64,000 nt of DNA, from contig NC_018515.1 of the NCBI RefSeq assembly GCF_000231385.2, positions 3,926,501 through 3,990,500 of the forward strand, read 5' to 3'. Made by a program: the position numbers and the translations under genes. Below, piece after piece: positions 17,182 through 27,518 of the stretch. Positions within the stretch are counted from its first letter, which is position 1. Every line of letters starts with the position of its first letter. Below the pieces are notes generated by a model. That model worked only from the letters and a program-made list of their open reading frames with translations, was not told the origin of the DNA and did no database searches. Source of the DNA: Desulfosporosinus meridiei DSM 13257. GTDB taxonomy: Bacteria > Bacillota > Desulfitobacteriia > Desulfitobacteriales > Desulfitobacteriaceae.

Positions 17182-18375
17182 TTACTCCAAACCCGCAAGC
17201 TTTCTCAAGGCTTCCACTTTATCTGTTCTTTCCCAAGGAAGATCCAGATCAGTTCGGCCGAAATGACCGTAAGCAGCTGTTTGACGATAGATGGGGCGTC
17301 GAAGGTCTAAGACTTTAATGATTCCTGCTGGTCTAAGGTCGAATGTTTGTTGTACAAACTCAACAATTTTTTCATCAGCTATTTTTCCTGTGCCAAAGGT
17401 CTCAACAGAGACTGATACAGGTCGAGCTACCCCGATTGCATAGGCAATTTGGATTTCACAACGATCGGCTAGGCCTGCAGCAACTACGTTCTTCGCGACG
17501 TAACGAGCTGCATAAGCTGCGGAACGGTCAACTTTTGTGGGATCCTTACCAGAGAAAGCGCCCCCGCCATGACGGGCCATTCCACCATAAGTGTCCACAA
17601 TAATTTTCCGCCCGGTTAGTCCACAGTCCCCTTGAGGACCGCCAATTACAAAACGTCCCGTTGGATTGATGAAATACTTGGTGTCTTCATTTAACAGCTC
17701 TTTAGGAACCGTTGGATATACAACATATTGAAGCAAGTCTCTGCGAATTTGCTCATTCGTAACATCCGGATGATGCTGAGTAGAGATAACAATTGTATCT
17801 ACTCTAACAGGCTTATTATCCTCATATTCGACAGTAACTTGAGTTTTTCCGTCAGGGCGCAGGTAAGTTAAATGATTTGATTTTCTCATTTCACTTAGTC
17901 TTCTCGCAAGGCGATGAGCCAAATCTATAGGAAGAGGCATAAGGCTTTCGGTTTCATTAGTGGCATAACCGAACATCATGCCTTGGTCACCGGCTCCTAT
18001 AGAATCAATATCAGTCTCTGTCATTTCGCCAGTCTTTGCTTCTAAAGCTTTATCCACACCCATGGCAATATCTGCAGATTGTTCTCCAATCGAGGTCAAT
18101 ACGGCACAAGTATCCGCATCAAAACCGTATTTAGCACGTGTATAACCAACTTCTCGAACTGTCTCGCGTACAACATGTGGAATATCGACATAACAAGAAG
18201 TCGTGATTTCTCCACTAACAAGAACTAACCCCGTTGTAACTGTGGTTTCACAAGCTACCCGAGCATTGGGGTCTAAGGTATAAATGGCATCTAAGATGGC
18301 ATCGGAAATCTGATCACAAATCTTATCAGGATGCCCCTCTGTTACAGATTCTGACGTAAATAATTTTTTAGCCAA
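17182..18375 (-). CDS. metK: S-adenosylmethionine synthetase
   Basis: 397 residues, standard length. It makes SAM from methionine and ATP. Motifs: [17 protein letters not shown] (about 15-31, ATP binding), [12 protein letters not shown] (about 117-128) and [20 protein letters not shown] (about 264-283, P-loop-like). Only 16 bases separate it from coaBC, so there is no room for a SAM riboswitch; expression probably follows the coaBC operon. Confidence 0.97.
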   Translation of the reverse strand: MAKKLFTSESVTEGHPDKICDQISDAILDAIYTLDPNARVACETTVTTGLVLVSGEITTSCYVDIPHVVRETVREVGYTRAKYGFDADTCAVLTSIGEQSADIAMGVDKALEAKTGEMTETDIDSIGAGDQGMMFGYATNETESLMPLPIDLAHRLARRLSEMRKSNHLTYLRPDGKTQVTVEYEDNKPVRVDTIVISTQHHPDVTNEQIRRDLLQYVVYPTVPKELLNEDTKYFINPTGRFVIGGPQGDCGLTGRKIIVDTYGGMARHGGGAFSGKDPTKVDRSAAYAARYVAKNVVAAGLADRCEIQIAYAIGVARPVSVSVETFGTGKIADEKIVEFVQQTFDLRPAGIIKVLDLRRPIYRQTAAYGHFGRTDLDLPWERTDKVEALRKLAGLE

Positions 18376-18391
18376 TTACTTCACTCCTTTG

Positions 18392-19585
18392 TTAACCGAG
18401 GAGATTGACAATCTCTTCAACAAGATTACGTGCAATCTCTAATTTGCTCATTTGAGGAAAATCTATTCTTCTTCCATCCGGAAAGAGAAAGCTGACAATA
18501 TTTGTTGGACTGCCGAAGCCGGCACCAGGTTTTGTGACATCATTAGCTACAAGCAGGTCGACATTCTTCCTGTGCATTTTTTCCTGGGCATAAGCAAGAA
18601 GATTCTCAGTTTCAGCGGCAAATCCAATTAGAACCTGAGACGTCTTCCTGCGCCCAAGTTCGGCCAATATATCTGGATTAGGAACCAGCTCGATGGTGCG
18701 ATTAGTTCCATCTTTTTTAATTTTCTGCTCCGCATTAGTAGCCGGTCGGTAATCTGCAACCGCTGCTGCTTTAACTATAACATCCATGTCCGAAAAATTG
18801 TTTAGAACAACGTCGTGCATTTCAAGAGCTGTCTGCACGGAAATACGCTTAACCCCATTTGGCACCGGCAAATCCGTTGGGGCACTGACAAGAATAGTCT
18901 CAGCGCCAGCTTCCTGCATTGCTTGAGCTATGGCATATCCCATCCGTCCGGAACTACGGTTACCCAGAAAACGAACCGGATCCAGGGGTTCTTGAGTCCC
19001 ACCGGCTGTGACAAGGACTTTCTTGCCTTTTAAGCAATCAGACTTCGAAAAAAAGTTTGTGACAGCTTCAACAATTTCAACCGGTTCACTCATCCGACCA
19101 ACACCTTCCGTGCCACAGGCTTGAAACCCGGTGCCGGGACCAATAACCTTGATCCCGCGGTCTTTGAGTCGCACAAGATTATCTTGGGTCGCTGGATGAT
19201 AATACATCGCGTGGTTCATTGCCGGGGCAACGAAAATCGGAGAACGGGTTGCTACGAGTACAGTCGAAAGAAAATCATCAGCCAGCCCCATCGCCATTTT
19301 CGCGAGAATATTAGCGGTTGCAGGGGCAACGATGACTGTATCAACATGCTCGGCCAAGGCGATATGCTCGACGTTCCATAATTTTGGTTCGTCAAACATC
19401 TCCACATACACAGGATTTGTTGAGAGGCTGCGAAGGGTAAGAGGCGCCACAAATTGAGTGGCTGACTTAGTCATAGCAACATGGACTTCAGCGTTCAACT
19501 TGCGTAGACGGCTAACCACTTCTGCCGCTTTGTAAGCTGCAATTCCACCAGAAATTCCAACGAGGATTTTCTTTCCTGTTAACAT
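18392..19585 (-). CDS. coaBC: Bifunctional phosphopantothenoylcysteine decarboxylase/synthetase
   Basis: 397 residues. The N-terminal CoaC flavoprotein half (about 1-180) shows [10 protein letters not shown], the catalytic His in VEHIALAEH, and [10 protein letters not shown]. The C-terminal CoaB half has [15 protein letters not shown] (about 210-224) and [10 protein letters not shown] (about 288-297), the CTP/cysteine ligation region. It carries out steps two and three of CoA synthesis from pantothenate. It overlaps rpoZ by seven bases. Confidence 0.96.
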   Translation of the reverse strand: MLTGKKILVGISGGIAAYKAAEVVSRLRKLNAEVHVAMTKSATQFVAPLTLRSLSTNPVYVEMFDEPKLWNVEHIALAEHVDTVIVAPATANILAKMAMGLADDFLSTVLVATRSPIFVAPAMNHAMYYHPATQDNLVRLKDRGIKVIGPGTGFQACGTEGVGRMSEPVEIVEAVTNFFSKSDCLKGKKVLVTAGGTQEPLDPVRFLGNRSSGRMGYAIAQAMQEAGAETILVSAPTDLPVPNGVKRISVQTALEMHDVVLNNFSDMDVIVKAAAVADYRPATNAEQKIKKDGTNRTIELVPNPDILAELGRRKTSQVLIGFAAETENLLAYAQEKMHRKNVDLLVANDVTKPGAGFGSPTNIVSFLFPDGRRIDFPQMSKLEIARNLVEEIVNLLG

Positions 19586-19791
19586 TGCACACTCGGTTCA
19601 GGATTACATTCGTAGTTGAGTTTACTTTGAGAAATCTCCTCTAAAGAAATACTGACTGGTTTTACACCCTTGGCTAAATCCTCGTGCTTCGCTTCTTCCA
19701 TTATCTGACGCGCCCGTTTAGCGACTACAATAACTAATGTATACTTGCTATCTACTTTACTCATCAGAATATCGAGTGAAGGTTGTTTCAC
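19579..19791 (-). CDS. rpoZ: RNA polymerase omega subunit
   Basis: 70 residues. [20 protein letters not shown] and KRARQIME match the conserved omega core that helps assemble RNA polymerase. It directly abuts gmk (no gap) and overlaps coaBC. The gmk-rpoZ-coaBC order is conserved in Firmicutes. Confidence 0.94.
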   Translation of the reverse strand: MKQPSLDILMSKVDSKYTLVIVVAKRARQIMEEAKHEDLAKGVKPVSISLEEISQSKLNYECNPEPSVQC

Positions 19792-20397
19792 TTAAATTCC
19801 TCCTTCAAAAACAAAGGGTTTTCGTTTTACCCGGCATTTTTCAGCAACCAAAATACTTTTCAATTTATCAACAGCTTCGGGAACTTCATCATTAACGACA
19901 ACATAATCATATTCACTCACATACTCAAGTTCATGTATGGCTGTGGCTAAGCGCTTTTGAATAACTTCCTCACTCTCAGTTCCCCGTTTGTGAATTCTCT
20001 CAGAAAGAGCATCCATTGACGGTGGAACAATAAATGTAAAAACCCCTTGAGGAAAACGCTTCTTAACTTGTAATGCTCCTTGGATCTCAATTTCCAAAAT
20101 AACATCCTGCCCTGCTTGGATTGCTTGTTCAACTGCAAAACGCGGTGTTCCGTAGTAATTATCACAAAACTGGGCCCATTCCAACAGCTCATCTCTTTCA
20201 ATCAGAGCTTCAAATTCTTCCTTCTGACGAAAGAAATAATGGATTCCATCAATTTCACCAGGACGCGAATTACGTGTAGTCATAGAGACAGAATACTTTA
20301 GGTCTGGGAGCTGACGGAGCAATTCTTGGCAAAGGGTTCCCTTTCCTGCCCCTGAAGGCCCAGAAAGGATAATTAATAATCCATGACTTTGTTCCAC
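19792..20397 (-). CDS. gmk: Guanylate kinase
   Basis: About 201 residues. It phosphorylates GMP to GDP. P-loop GPSGAGKGTLC is near residue 13, and the GMP-binding region has SVSMTTRNSRPGEIDGIHY. I prefer GTG 20397, just after the remA stop, with GGGGTGGAG ahead of it. The longer frame from ATG 20430 would overlap remA and add 11 basic residues. Start assignment is moderately sure; the function is clear. Confidence 0.95.
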   Translation of the reverse strand: MEQSHGLLIILSGPSGAGKGTLCQELLRQLPDLKYSVSMTTRNSRPGEIDGIHYFFRQKEEFEALIERDELLEWAQFCDNYYGTPRFAVEQAIQAGQDVILEIEIQGALQVKKRFPQGVFTFIVPPSMDALSERIHKRGTESEEVIQKRLATAIHELEYVSEYDYVVVNDEVPEAVDKLKSILVAEKCRVKRKPFVFEGGI

Positions 20398-20407
20398 TAC
20401 TCCACCC

Positions 20408-20683
20408 CTAATCCGACGGGTCTTCGACATGGCTGCTCGACTCTTTAGCCGTAAGACGATGAGCCACTGTTTCAGGCTGAACTGCAGACAGAATTACATG
20501 ATGGCTGTCACAGATAATCACTGCCCGGGTACGCCGACCATAAGTAGCATCAATGAGCATGCCCGCATCACGAGCTTCTTGAATAATTCGTTTGATTGGG
20601 GCGGATTCTGGACTAACAATCGAAATAATCCGATTGGCAGATACAATGTTACCAAACCCGATGTTTATGAGCTTAATGTCCAA
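20408..20683 (-). CDS. remA: RemA-like regulatory protein (DUF370)
   Basis: 91 residues starting [20 protein letters not shown], the hallmark of RemA. In B. subtilis RemA is a DNA-binding activator of matrix and osmoprotection genes. The [23 protein letters not shown]-like middle region carries the arginine-rich DNA-binding surface. It lies between yicC and gmk, as in most Firmicutes. Local targets are not evident. Confidence 0.94.
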   Translation of the reverse strand: MDIKLINIGFGNIVSANRIISIVSPESAPIKRIIQEARDAGMLIDATYGRRTRAVIICDSHHVILSAVQPETVAHRLTAKESSSHVEDPSD

Positions 20684-20696
20684 GATGAATCCTCCA

Positions 20697-21575
20697 TTAC
20701 TCTAAATTTTGAACTTGCTCGCGTACTTTTTCCAGTTCGCTTTTTACTTTAATCACTCTTTGACCAATCATTAAGTCATTGGCCTTTGATCCTATCGTAT
20801 TAATTTCTCGGTTCATTTCTTGAACTAAAAAATCAAGTTTTCGTCCTACCGGCTCCTCACTTCTCAAAGCCTCTCTGCTTTGGGCTAGATGGCTGTCAAA
20901 TCGAACCAACTCTTCTGTGATTGACCCTCGATCTGCGAAGTAGACAACTTCGTTTGCCAATCGAACACCATCTAACTCAACTTCACCTAAGAGGGTCTGA
21001 AGCCGTTCCTGTAAGCGTTCTTGGTAGTCTGTTACAACATATGGTGCGCGCTCAGCTATCGTGCGTAAATTTTCAGCAATAAGGTCTAACCTTTGCAAAA
21101 GATCTAACGTTAGTTTATCTCCTTCAGAACGCCGCATTTGTTCAAATCCATCAACCGCCTTAGACAGTGCCTCGGAACATGTCTGCCATAAAGCAGCGAG
21201 GTCAATTTCAGGCTCTATCACCATAAGAACTTCAGGAAAACTAACTAAACGATAAATATCTGTTTCGTACTCCGTATGTAGCGCAAAGGAGAGATCTTTC
21301 AATGTCTTATCATACGACAGTGCCAAATCATTGTCAACCTTCACCAATCTCTTTCGTTCTTCTGTTTCCACCATATTAACATGCACTTCAATCCGACCCC
21401 GCTGGAATTTATCTTGTAATACTTTACGGATTCGTTCCTCAAAACTATTATAGTTTCGAGGTATCCTTACAACAATCTCTAAAAAACGATGATTAACCGA
21501 TTTTAGCTCAATTGATACTTGATAACCACTTCCACATGCTTCTCCCCGGCCAAATCCTGTCATGCTGTTTGACAT
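20697..21575 (-). CDS. yicC: YicC-family endoribonuclease
   Basis: 292 residues. [11 protein letters not shown] at the N terminus and the C-terminal [19 protein letters not shown] motif (about 250-268) define the YicC/YloC family, reported to be RNA endonucleases (E. coli YicC acts with PNPase on RyhB). The first gene of the yicC-remA-gmk-rpoZ-coaBC-metK run; a 13-base gap precedes remA. Confidence 0.93.
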   Translation of the reverse strand: MSNSMTGFGRGEACGSGYQVSIELKSVNHRFLEIVVRIPRNYNSFEERIRKVLQDKFQRGRIEVHVNMVETEERKRLVKVDNDLALSYDKTLKDLSFALHTEYETDIYRLVSFPEVLMVIEPEIDLAALWQTCSEALSKAVDGFEQMRRSEGDKLTLDLLQRLDLIAENLRTIAERAPYVVTDYQERLQERLQTLLGEVELDGVRLANEVVYFADRGSITEELVRFDSHLAQSREALRSEEPVGRKLDFLVQEMNREINTIGSKANDLMIGQRVIKVKSELEKVREQVQNLE

Positions 21576-21709
21576 AAGCCATTACTTCCTCTCTTATATT
21601 AATCAGTACTCCCACTTTGTTTCCTAGTTATATTGTTACCAAAAATCCTCTACCAGCTACGCCTATATGTAAAGATGATATCACAAAATAGAGTGTACCT
21701 AATATAAAA

Positions 21710-21736
21710 GTACAGCAGGGTCATTGCCTGCTGCAC
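21710..21736 (-). terminator. Intrinsic terminator of the TauE operon
   Basis: GTGCAGCAGG and CCTGCTGTAC arms (one mismatch-type pair) on the minus strand are followed by TTTTATATT. It lies about 110 bases beyond the stop of the TIGR02186-like gene and before yicC. Confidence 0.82.
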
Positions 21737-21846
21737 TCTTATTATATCACATGACCATTTATCCAAGAAATGTTTTCAGTAATCTATTAGAAATAGTTTA
21801 ATACCACTCCGGATTGTTTTCTCATATACCTTTAATTCTTGTGCAT

Positions 21847-22662
21847 TTATGAACATGCCTTTGCATAAAGACGTGCCTTTTTCCTATTATCAATGAAGAT
21901 AAACAGAAAAGCAATGACTGAACCCACTACCAAAGCGATCATAACTGACATAAAGCCATAGAAAGGCCCTTCATAAATTGCCATGTTATTTAACCACTTG
22001 ACAATCCCTACCGTCTCAACATTAAAAGTCTTACTACAAGTTCCAATAATCTTCCCATCTTTAATGAAATAGACTGTTACATCGCACTCCTCTTGGGGAA
22101 TATTAGCGGGTAGTTCTAAGCTTGTCTCAAATCTATCATCTTTAACCTTAACCGCACTTTCGTTTAGGCTGTACAACCCGCCCTTCTTAAATATACTTAT
22201 CATTGAACTTACAAAATCTTTTGCTTCAAACTTTTCCAGTCTAATCGACCCGCTATCAGTATGCTTCGTAACCTCCGCTGTTTGATACACTGTTGAGAAA
22301 TCTTGATCAATACCTAAGACCTTTTTTTGATCTACAGTTAAGTCACCTAAGGGTCTGGATGAAAGAATCTGATACAATTTTGGCACCTTGGTAACAGATA
22401 CATTTTCAACATTCATCCAAAACAAACTTACTTTCCCTTTTTTGCTCAAATCCAGAATTGCGTCATTAGGGGAAATTACTTTAATATAAACTCCTGCATC
22501 GTCGGGAACAATCCCTGAGATATTGAGGGTTGTTCCTTGGAATCGCAGACCAACTTCCACTTTTTCCGGTGAAACTGTTAATTGGGTTTCATCAGCCATT
22601 ACTTGACTCGTAAAGGAAAGAATCAACATTAGTCCTAAAAAAATTGAAGTCAATCGTTTCAT
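21847..22662 (-). CDS. Conserved exported protein resembling TIGR02186
   Basis: 271 residues with a signal peptide (about 1-23, ending near SQVMA), an extracytoplasmic domain and one C-terminal membrane segment (about 238-260). The start of the mature part, TQLTVSPEKVEVGLRFQGTTLNISG, fits the TIGR02186 family of unknown function, often found beside TauE/SafE permeases. It overlaps the permease gene by one base. It may act as an outward-facing subunit of the permease. No cysteines in a redox pattern are visible. Family match is by eye. Confidence 0.75.
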   Translation of the reverse strand: MKRLTSIFLGLMLILSFTSQVMADETQLTVSPEKVEVGLRFQGTTLNISGIVPDDAGVYIKVISPNDAILDLSKKGKVSLFWMNVENVSVTKVPKLYQILSSRPLGDLTVDQKKVLGIDQDFSTVYQTAEVTKHTDSGSIRLEKFEAKDFVSSMISIFKKGGLYSLNESAVKVKDDRFETSLELPANIPQEECDVTVYFIKDGKIIGTCSKTFNVETVGIVKWLNNMAIYEGPFYGFMSVMIALVVGSVIAFLFIFIDNRKKARLYAKACS

Positions 22663-23579
22663 TAGTGGCCACCTCCTAAGGAAATTAATGAGGACGGCGG
22701 TAAAACTAAATCAAAGAACATTTTCAACATTACTGCTAAGACTATTATGGAAAAAATTACTCTTAGCTGCTCAGCCGGAAGCCTTTTACCAATTTTTGCT
22801 CCAAATTGGGCCCCAATGGATGACCCAATCAACAAAACAATTGCCAAGATAACATCGACAGTGTGATTTAAAGTGCTTTGGGCCAGTGTCACATTGATGG
22901 CTGTAAAAATAATTACAAAAACACTAGTTCCCACAGCCTTGATGGTGGGAATCCCCAACAAGTAAATCATAACGGGCAACATAATAAAGCCACCACCAAC
23001 ACCCATAAGTGCAGCAAGTATCCCTATGAGTAAACCAAGCAAAAAAAGCGAAATGACTGAACAATCGATACCCGACACCTCAAAATGTATTTTTATCGGC
23101 AGCTTGTTCATAAAACTCATTGCTTTGGATTCTTTAGGTACTTCTGAATCATTCTGCCCTTTTTTTCTTAAGGTATTGACACTTTCTATGAACATAAAGC
23201 CACCTACGAATAGCAGCATGACCACGTAAGTGGATTTTAGCACAAAGTCGAAGTTGCCAAGGGATCGTAACACTTTTACTAGAGCAGTCCCAAAACTTCC
23301 CCCAACCAAACTACCCACCAAAATTATAAATCCAAGCTTAAAATCTACATTTTTATTTCTGCTGTGAGCAATGGTACCGGAAACAGAAGCCGCAACGATT
23401 TGGTTAGTATCAGAGGCCACAGCTACTGCAGGTGGTATCCCCATCCACATTAAGAGGGGGGTTAATAAGAATCCCCCTCCAACTCCAAACAGTCCTGAGA
23501 GCAACCCAACCAGACCACCCATACCCAAAATCGCGAAAATCGAAATTGGCATTCTGGCGATAGGGAAGAAAACATCCAT
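22662..23579 (-). CDS. TauE/SafE-family sulfite/organosulfur permease
   Basis: 305 residues, about eight membrane segments in two repeated halves. Each half carries the family glycine motif: LFGVGGGFLLTPLLM (about 30-44) and LMGVGGGFIMLPVMI (about 191-205). Family members move sulfite, sulfoacetate, taurine-derived or other small anions, usually outward. The middle loop (about 133-165) is cytoplasmic and charged. It sits in a three-gene operon behind a sigma-54 promoter. In a likely sulfate-reducing lineage a sulfur oxyanion is a reasonable but unproven substrate. Confidence 0.87.
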   Translation of the reverse strand: MDVFFPIARMPISIFAILGMGGLVGLLSGLFGVGGGFLLTPLLMWMGIPPAVAVASDTNQIVAASVSGTIAHSRNKNVDFKLGFIILVGSLVGGSFGTALVKVLRSLGNFDFVLKSTYVVMLLFVGGFMFIESVNTLRKKGQNDSEVPKESKAMSFMNKLPIKIHFEVSGIDCSVISLFLLGLLIGILAALMGVGGGFIMLPVMIYLLGIPTIKAVGTSVFVIIFTAINVTLAQSTLNHTVDVILAIVLLIGSSIGAQFGAKIGKRLPAEQLRVIFSIIVLAVMLKMFFDLVLPPSSLISLGGGH

Positions 23580-23965
23580 TATTCTCCCCCCTTATTATAT
23601 TGAAAATTAATTGTTTCATATTTCGGTATCAACGTCTTCGTATAGACTCTGATACCTACCTTTTGAAAAGCAATTCCTAAGAGCATAGTAAGCAGCAATA
23701 GTCCAGTGGAGCCCCAAGTGAAGTTCGCGACTTGTGGATCTTCAGGAGTATAAACATTGCCCCGAGCATCTTTCCAAGAGTACAGTTCTTTGGTATCTTG
23801 GTTTTGACTTACAATAACATGTTTATTCGGATTGTAATAATGAGTAAAAACTTCTGACTCGAGTAAGTTTAGACCAACCCAGAAGAAAAGGACCGAAAGC
23901 ATCAATACCGCGCAACTTAACTTAATACTAAACTTGCCTAATTTTTTTTTGCTTATCTCTGTCAT
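23579..23965 (-). CDS. Small two-segment membrane protein of the TauE operon
   Basis: 128 residues, not recognised. Two hydrophobic segments (about 14-34 and 86-106) flank an extracytoplasmic loop with NPNKHVIVSQNQDTKELYSW. The gene is first in the operon and overlaps the permease gene by one base, so the product is probably made in fixed ratio with it. GGGAGG lies nine bases ahead of the ATG. An assembly or sensing role with the permease is inferred. Confidence 0.72.
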   Translation of the reverse strand: MTEISKKKLGKFSIKLSCAVLMLSVLFFWVGLNLLESEVFTHYYNPNKHVIVSQNQDTKELYSWKDARGNVYTPEDPQVANFTWGSTGLLLLTMLLGIAFQKVGIRVYTKTLIPKYETINFQYNKGGE

Positions 23966-24178
23966 GTTTTATTCCTCCCTAACGTATCTTCGGACAAATT
24001 GTTGAAATAGTTATTTCCTATACTATTGATAAAATCCAAGTAACTTTATGCAGGGTTTTTGACAATTACGCCGAACAATAGAATTGGAATATTTCGTATT
24101 TTTCCTAATTTAACAGGACACCACCTCCGAGAATGAAGGATTTATTATTCTCTATTTGCTTTACGTATAAGTAATATA

Positions 24179-24194
24179 AGCAAAATCAATGCCA
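24179..24194 (-). promoter_or_regulatory. Sigma-54 promoter of the TauE/TIGR02186 operon
   Basis: On the minus strand: TGGCAT, TGATT, TTGCT, with GG and GC separated by exactly ten bases, the invariant sigma-54 spacing. It lies about 210 bases upstream of the first gene of the operon. The flanking AATG before TGGCAT is identical in the promoter at 27653. In the 347-base gap between the operon and the regulator gene, this promoter, the regulator's terminator and a strong Shine-Dalgarno near 24120 are the only features I see. Confidence 0.85.
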
Positions 24195-24236
24195 CATTTT
24201 TGTTTTATATGATATCCTAGTTTTATGGGCAAAAAC

Positions 24237-24267
24237 AAAGCCGACAACTTTAGTTGTTGTCGGCTTT
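24237..24267 (-). terminator. Intrinsic terminator of the kinase/regulator operon
   Basis: Twelve-base-pair perfect stem AAAGCCGACAAC/GTTGTCGGCTTT, followed on the minus strand by GTTTTTG. It lies 46 bases after the stop of the response regulator gene. Confidence 0.9.
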
Positions 24268-24312
24268 GGGAATTATTCTTCCCATTCAACGGGCATATTT
24301 TGCTCGTTAGTT

Positions 24313-25689
24313 TTATAAGAGATCATATTCTTTCATCTTTGCATAGAGAGATCGTCTATTTAGCCCTAAGGTGTTAGCAGTCTCCTGTCTATTCCAGTTG
24401 TGATCTCTTAAAGTTCTTATAATTACTTCCTTTTCTACCTCTGCCAGAATGTCTCTGAGTGGCCTTTTTAGTCTCAGGGCTAGATCTAACTCCAAATTCG
24501 AGTCTCGCAAAGACTTTCGATTCCCTTCAAATATGCCTAGCTCATCTGGTAGAATGACTGAGCCCCTGGTCAAAACAACGGCTTGTTCACAAATATTTTT
24601 TAGTTCCCTTACATTTCCCGGCCAATTATAATTAGTTAAAAGGTTTAGTGCTTCTTTTGAAATACACGTTATTTTTTTAGCGTGCTTTGATGCAAATTGA
24701 TTAATAAAATAGTCAACTAAGGGTAAAATATCTTCTTTTCTTTCTTTAAGAGGAGGAAGCTTAATATTAACTACGTTCAGTCTATAAAACAAATCTTCTC
24801 TGAATTTCCCTTCTTCTACAAGCCTTTGGAGGTCTTTATTAGTGGCTGCCAATATTCGAATGTCCACCTTAATGTTATTGATTCCACCTACACGTTCAAA
24901 CTCTCTTTCTTGCAGTACGCGAAGAAGCTTAGTTTGGGCTTGGTGAGTTAACTCCCCAATCTCATCCAGAAAAATCGTACCACTGTGAGCAAGTTCAAAT
25001 TTACCTAACTTTTGGCTAATAGCACCAGTGAACGATCCTTTTTCATGTCCAAACAATTCACTTTCCATAAGATTTTCGGGAATAGTAGCACAATTAATTT
25101 TAATATAAGGGCAATGATTACGCTTACTATTTTTATGAATAGACCTAGCTACAACTTCTTTACCAGTCCCACTCTCTCCTTGAATCAAGACTGTTATATC
25201 ACTATCTGAAATCCTTCCGATTATTTTAGATATTTCCTGCATTATCCTCGATTTTCCTATGAACGGATCTGTTGGATTCATTTCATCTTCTAATTTTTTT
25301 CTTAGGGTTGCAACCTCTGACACTAGGTTTTTCATCCTTACAGCCTTCTGGACTGAAAGTATAAGTTCATCCAGATTTAAAGGTTTATTTAAATAATCAT
25401 GGGCTCCTTCCTTCATAGCCTGGATTGCTATCTCGGTTGTACCAAAAGCGGTCATTAAGATTATGGGTACTGCTACATTTATACCTTTAATTCTTTGCAT
25501 TACTTTAATACCGTCACCATCCGGCAATTTAATGTCCAGCAATATAGCATCAGGGTTATAACTATTTAGAGCATCAATTCCCTCCGACGCCGTATAGGTC
25601 ACAAAGACCTCATATCCCGCGTTTTCGAGAACATCTCGTAGAAGCTCACATACGCCCTCTTCATCATCAATCACTAGGACTTTAGCCAT
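24313..25689 (-). CDS. NtrC-family sigma-54-dependent response regulator
   Basis: 458 residues. Receiver domain (about 1-120) has the phospho-acceptor Asp in ILLDIKLPDGDG (about 52). The AAA+ domain shows Walker A GESGTGKEVVAR (about 170), the sigma-54 contact loop as GSFTGA (usual form GAFTGA) and Walker B GTIFLDEIGEL. A C-terminal Fis-type helix-turn-helix ends RQETANTLGLNRRSLYAKMK. ATG 25689 is preceded by GGGGTGAAAGTA; a GTG three codons earlier overlaps the kinase stop. It is co-transcribed with the kinase gene. Two sigma-54 promoters flank the pair, so its targets are probably the neighbouring operons. Confidence 0.94.
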   Translation of the reverse strand: MAKVLVIDDEEGVCELLRDVLENAGYEVFVTYTASEGIDALNSYNPDAILLDIKLPDGDGIKVMQRIKGINVAVPIILMTAFGTTEIAIQAMKEGAHDYLNKPLNLDELILSVQKAVRMKNLVSEVATLRKKLEDEMNPTDPFIGKSRIMQEISKIIGRISDSDITVLIQGESGTGKEVVARSIHKNSKRNHCPYIKINCATIPENLMESELFGHEKGSFTGAISQKLGKFELAHSGTIFLDEIGELTHQAQTKLLRVLQEREFERVGGINNIKVDIRILAATNKDLQRLVEEGKFREDLFYRLNVVNIKLPPLKERKEDILPLVDYFINQFASKHAKKITCISKEALNLLTNYNWPGNVRELKNICEQAVVLTRGSVILPDELGIFEGNRKSLRDSNLELDLALRLKRPLRDILAEVEKEVIIRTLRDHNWNRQETANTLGLNRRSLYAKMKEYDLL

Positions 25690-25694
25690 TACTT

Positions 25695-27518
25695 TCACCC
25701 CTTTTCAGCTATTGGAAGTAAGATTGTAAAAACTGTACCGACATTTACTGTACTTTCTACCTCATACAAGCCTTTGTGAGATTCTATAATTTCGCGAGCT
25801 ATTGCCAGCCCCAAACCAGTTCCTTTTGATTTAGTAGTAAAAAACGGTTCAAATATCTTTCTTAAGCTTACTGCCGGAATACCACACCCGTTATCCTTTA
25901 TTGATACTCCTATCATATTTTTCGTTTCATCATAAAAAGTTGATACCTCCAAATTGCCTTTCTCTTGTGTCGCTTGAAAAGCGTTATACATAATATTCGA
26001 AAGTACCTTCTCAATCTGATGCTCATCAATCATAACTGCTGGTAAATCCTCTTCAACCTTAGCCTCCAACTCAATCTTATCCCCATGAACATCTCCAAAA
26101 AATTGGACAAGTCGCTTAACTAAGCTATTAATATTGCAGCGCACAAAAGTAGCCCGAGATGGTCTGGCAAACTGTAATAATTCATCGGTTATATTAGCTA
26201 GACGATTCATTTCTCTGTTAACAATATTTAAGGATTTTTGTGAAGGTACATGCCCCTGATTCCAAAACTGTATGTACCCAGTTATTGAAGTTAACGGACT
26301 TCTTATTTCATGGGCTACCCCAGCAATAATTTTCCCCAGTGAAGCGAATCTCTCCTGTCGGTTAATATCTTCACGGAGGCGTACCAGTTCTGTTATGTCG
26401 CGAAAGTGCAAGAGCGCTCCTACCAAATCCTGACGTACATTTACCATTAAAGATGTACTTATCAGCAAATGTCTATGGCTACCCGGTAAATCCTCGTAGA
26501 TAATCTGTACATCCTTTACGGGTTTATTCTTCATTAGAGTATTATTTAAGCAATCTAAAAAGGGACTATCCTCTGGAAAAATATCCTTCATGTCTAATCC
26601 AAGATAATCCTTACTAAGACTTAGCATTTGACATGCAGCGAGATTCACACTCACAACCTTTTGGTCTTTGTTAACAGTAATTATTCCGTCGTCAATACTA
26701 GTAAGTATTTCTTGGTTGTAGTTTTGAACATCAATTAACTTATTGTACATTTGATTAATTCCATCTGTAATCTCTCCCAGTTCTCCTGGGGCCCTGGGTA
26801 TTATAAAGGTCGGATCATTAGATATGATAGTCAGATTATTCTTAACTTCATTGACACTTCCAGCAAACTTTCTAATGAGGCTAAATGTGCCACCAATCGC
26901 TAGCAAAATTCCCAAAGAGATAATTCCATAGACTATGTGTTTCAGATTATCAATTTTCTGGGATATCGGTTCAATATCTGAACTGGCCCAGACAGCACCG
27001 ATAATTTTTTCGTCTCTAATGATGGGCCGATAGGCTTCCAACTGACCATTTTCTGCTATCCCCCCAAAAACTTGAAATACCGTATTCTTATTCTCAAGGG
27101 CGTCATCAAAGTTATGTTTTCTTCTTGTGGAAAAATTTTCACGCAAGTGAACATTATTTCCATCTAAAATCACATCATAATCCTTCCAATAATAACCTAA
27201 GTCCAAATTAGGGTATTCCTTCTTAGCTTCAATTATAATAGGTTGTAATGCTTTATTAAGAGCTTTAGCCTGATCTCTCTGAGTTAGATTTTCAGTTGTA
27301 ACATCCTTTATAATTTCGTTAAAAGTCCCATTAAGATTATCATCTAGGTGCGTCATGGCCATTTCCATATCCTTACGCTGGGTATCGATCAAACCGTTTT
27401 CAGTTGAGTGTACCAAATAATAGAGATAACCGGCTAAACCTAGGGGAATTAACAAAAGGATAGCGATAATCTTTAGTAAATGATCAATAAACCCATCATG
27501 AACAATTTTAATTCTCAT
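25695..27518 (-). CDS. Membrane sensor histidine kinase (Cache-like sensor, HAMP, PAS)
   Basis: 607 residues. First membrane segment about 14-36, extracytoplasmic sensor about 37-195 with VFGGIAENGQLEAYRPI and IGAVWASSDIEP (Cache-like features), second segment about 197-217, HAMP linker, then a PAS domain (about 270-375). The HisKA box is AGVAHEIRSPLTSI (about 390-403), and the ATPase domain has NIMYNAFQA, IKDNGCGIP and GTGLGLAIAREI. Start ATG 27518 follows GGAGGGGC; the longer frame adds 17 residues with no support. The sensor probably binds a small external ligand, identity unknown. Confidence 0.93.
   Translation of the reverse strand: MRIKIVHDGFIDHLLKIIAILLLIPLGLAGYLYYLVHSTENGLIDTQRKDMEMAMTHLDDNLNGTFNEIIKDVTTENLTQRDQAKALNKALQPIIIEAKKEYPNLDLGYYWKDYDVILDGNNVHLRENFSTRRKHNFDDALENKNTVFQVFGGIAENGQLEAYRPIIRDEKIIGAVWASSDIEPISQKIDNLKHIVYGIISLGILLAIGGTFSLIRKFAGSVNEVKNNLTIISNDPTFIIPRAPGELGEITDGINQMYNKLIDVQNYNQEILTSIDDGIITVNKDQKVVSVNLAACQMLSLSKDYLGLDMKDIFPEDSPFLDCLNNTLMKNKPVKDVQIIYEDLPGSHRHLLISTSLMVNVRQDLVGALLHFRDITELVRLREDINRQERFASLGKIIAGVAHEIRSPLTSITGYIQFWNQGHVPSQKSLNIVNREMNRLANITDELLQFARPSRATFVRCNINSLVKRLVQFFGDVHGDKIELEAKVEEDLPAVMIDEHQIEKVLSNIMYNAFQATQEKGNLEVSTFYDETKNMIGVSIKDNGCGIPAVSLRKIFEPFFTTKSKGTGLGLAIAREIIESHKGLYEVESTVNVGTVFTILLPIAEKG

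Noticed and set aside
18376-18391. SAM riboswitch upstream of metK
   Set aside because: Only 16 bases separate metK from coaBC, so there is no room for one.
24049-24065. A second sigma-54-like element nearer the TauE operon
   Set aside because: Its -24 part reads TGTCA instead of TGGCA, and a near-perfect promoter lies at 24179-24194.
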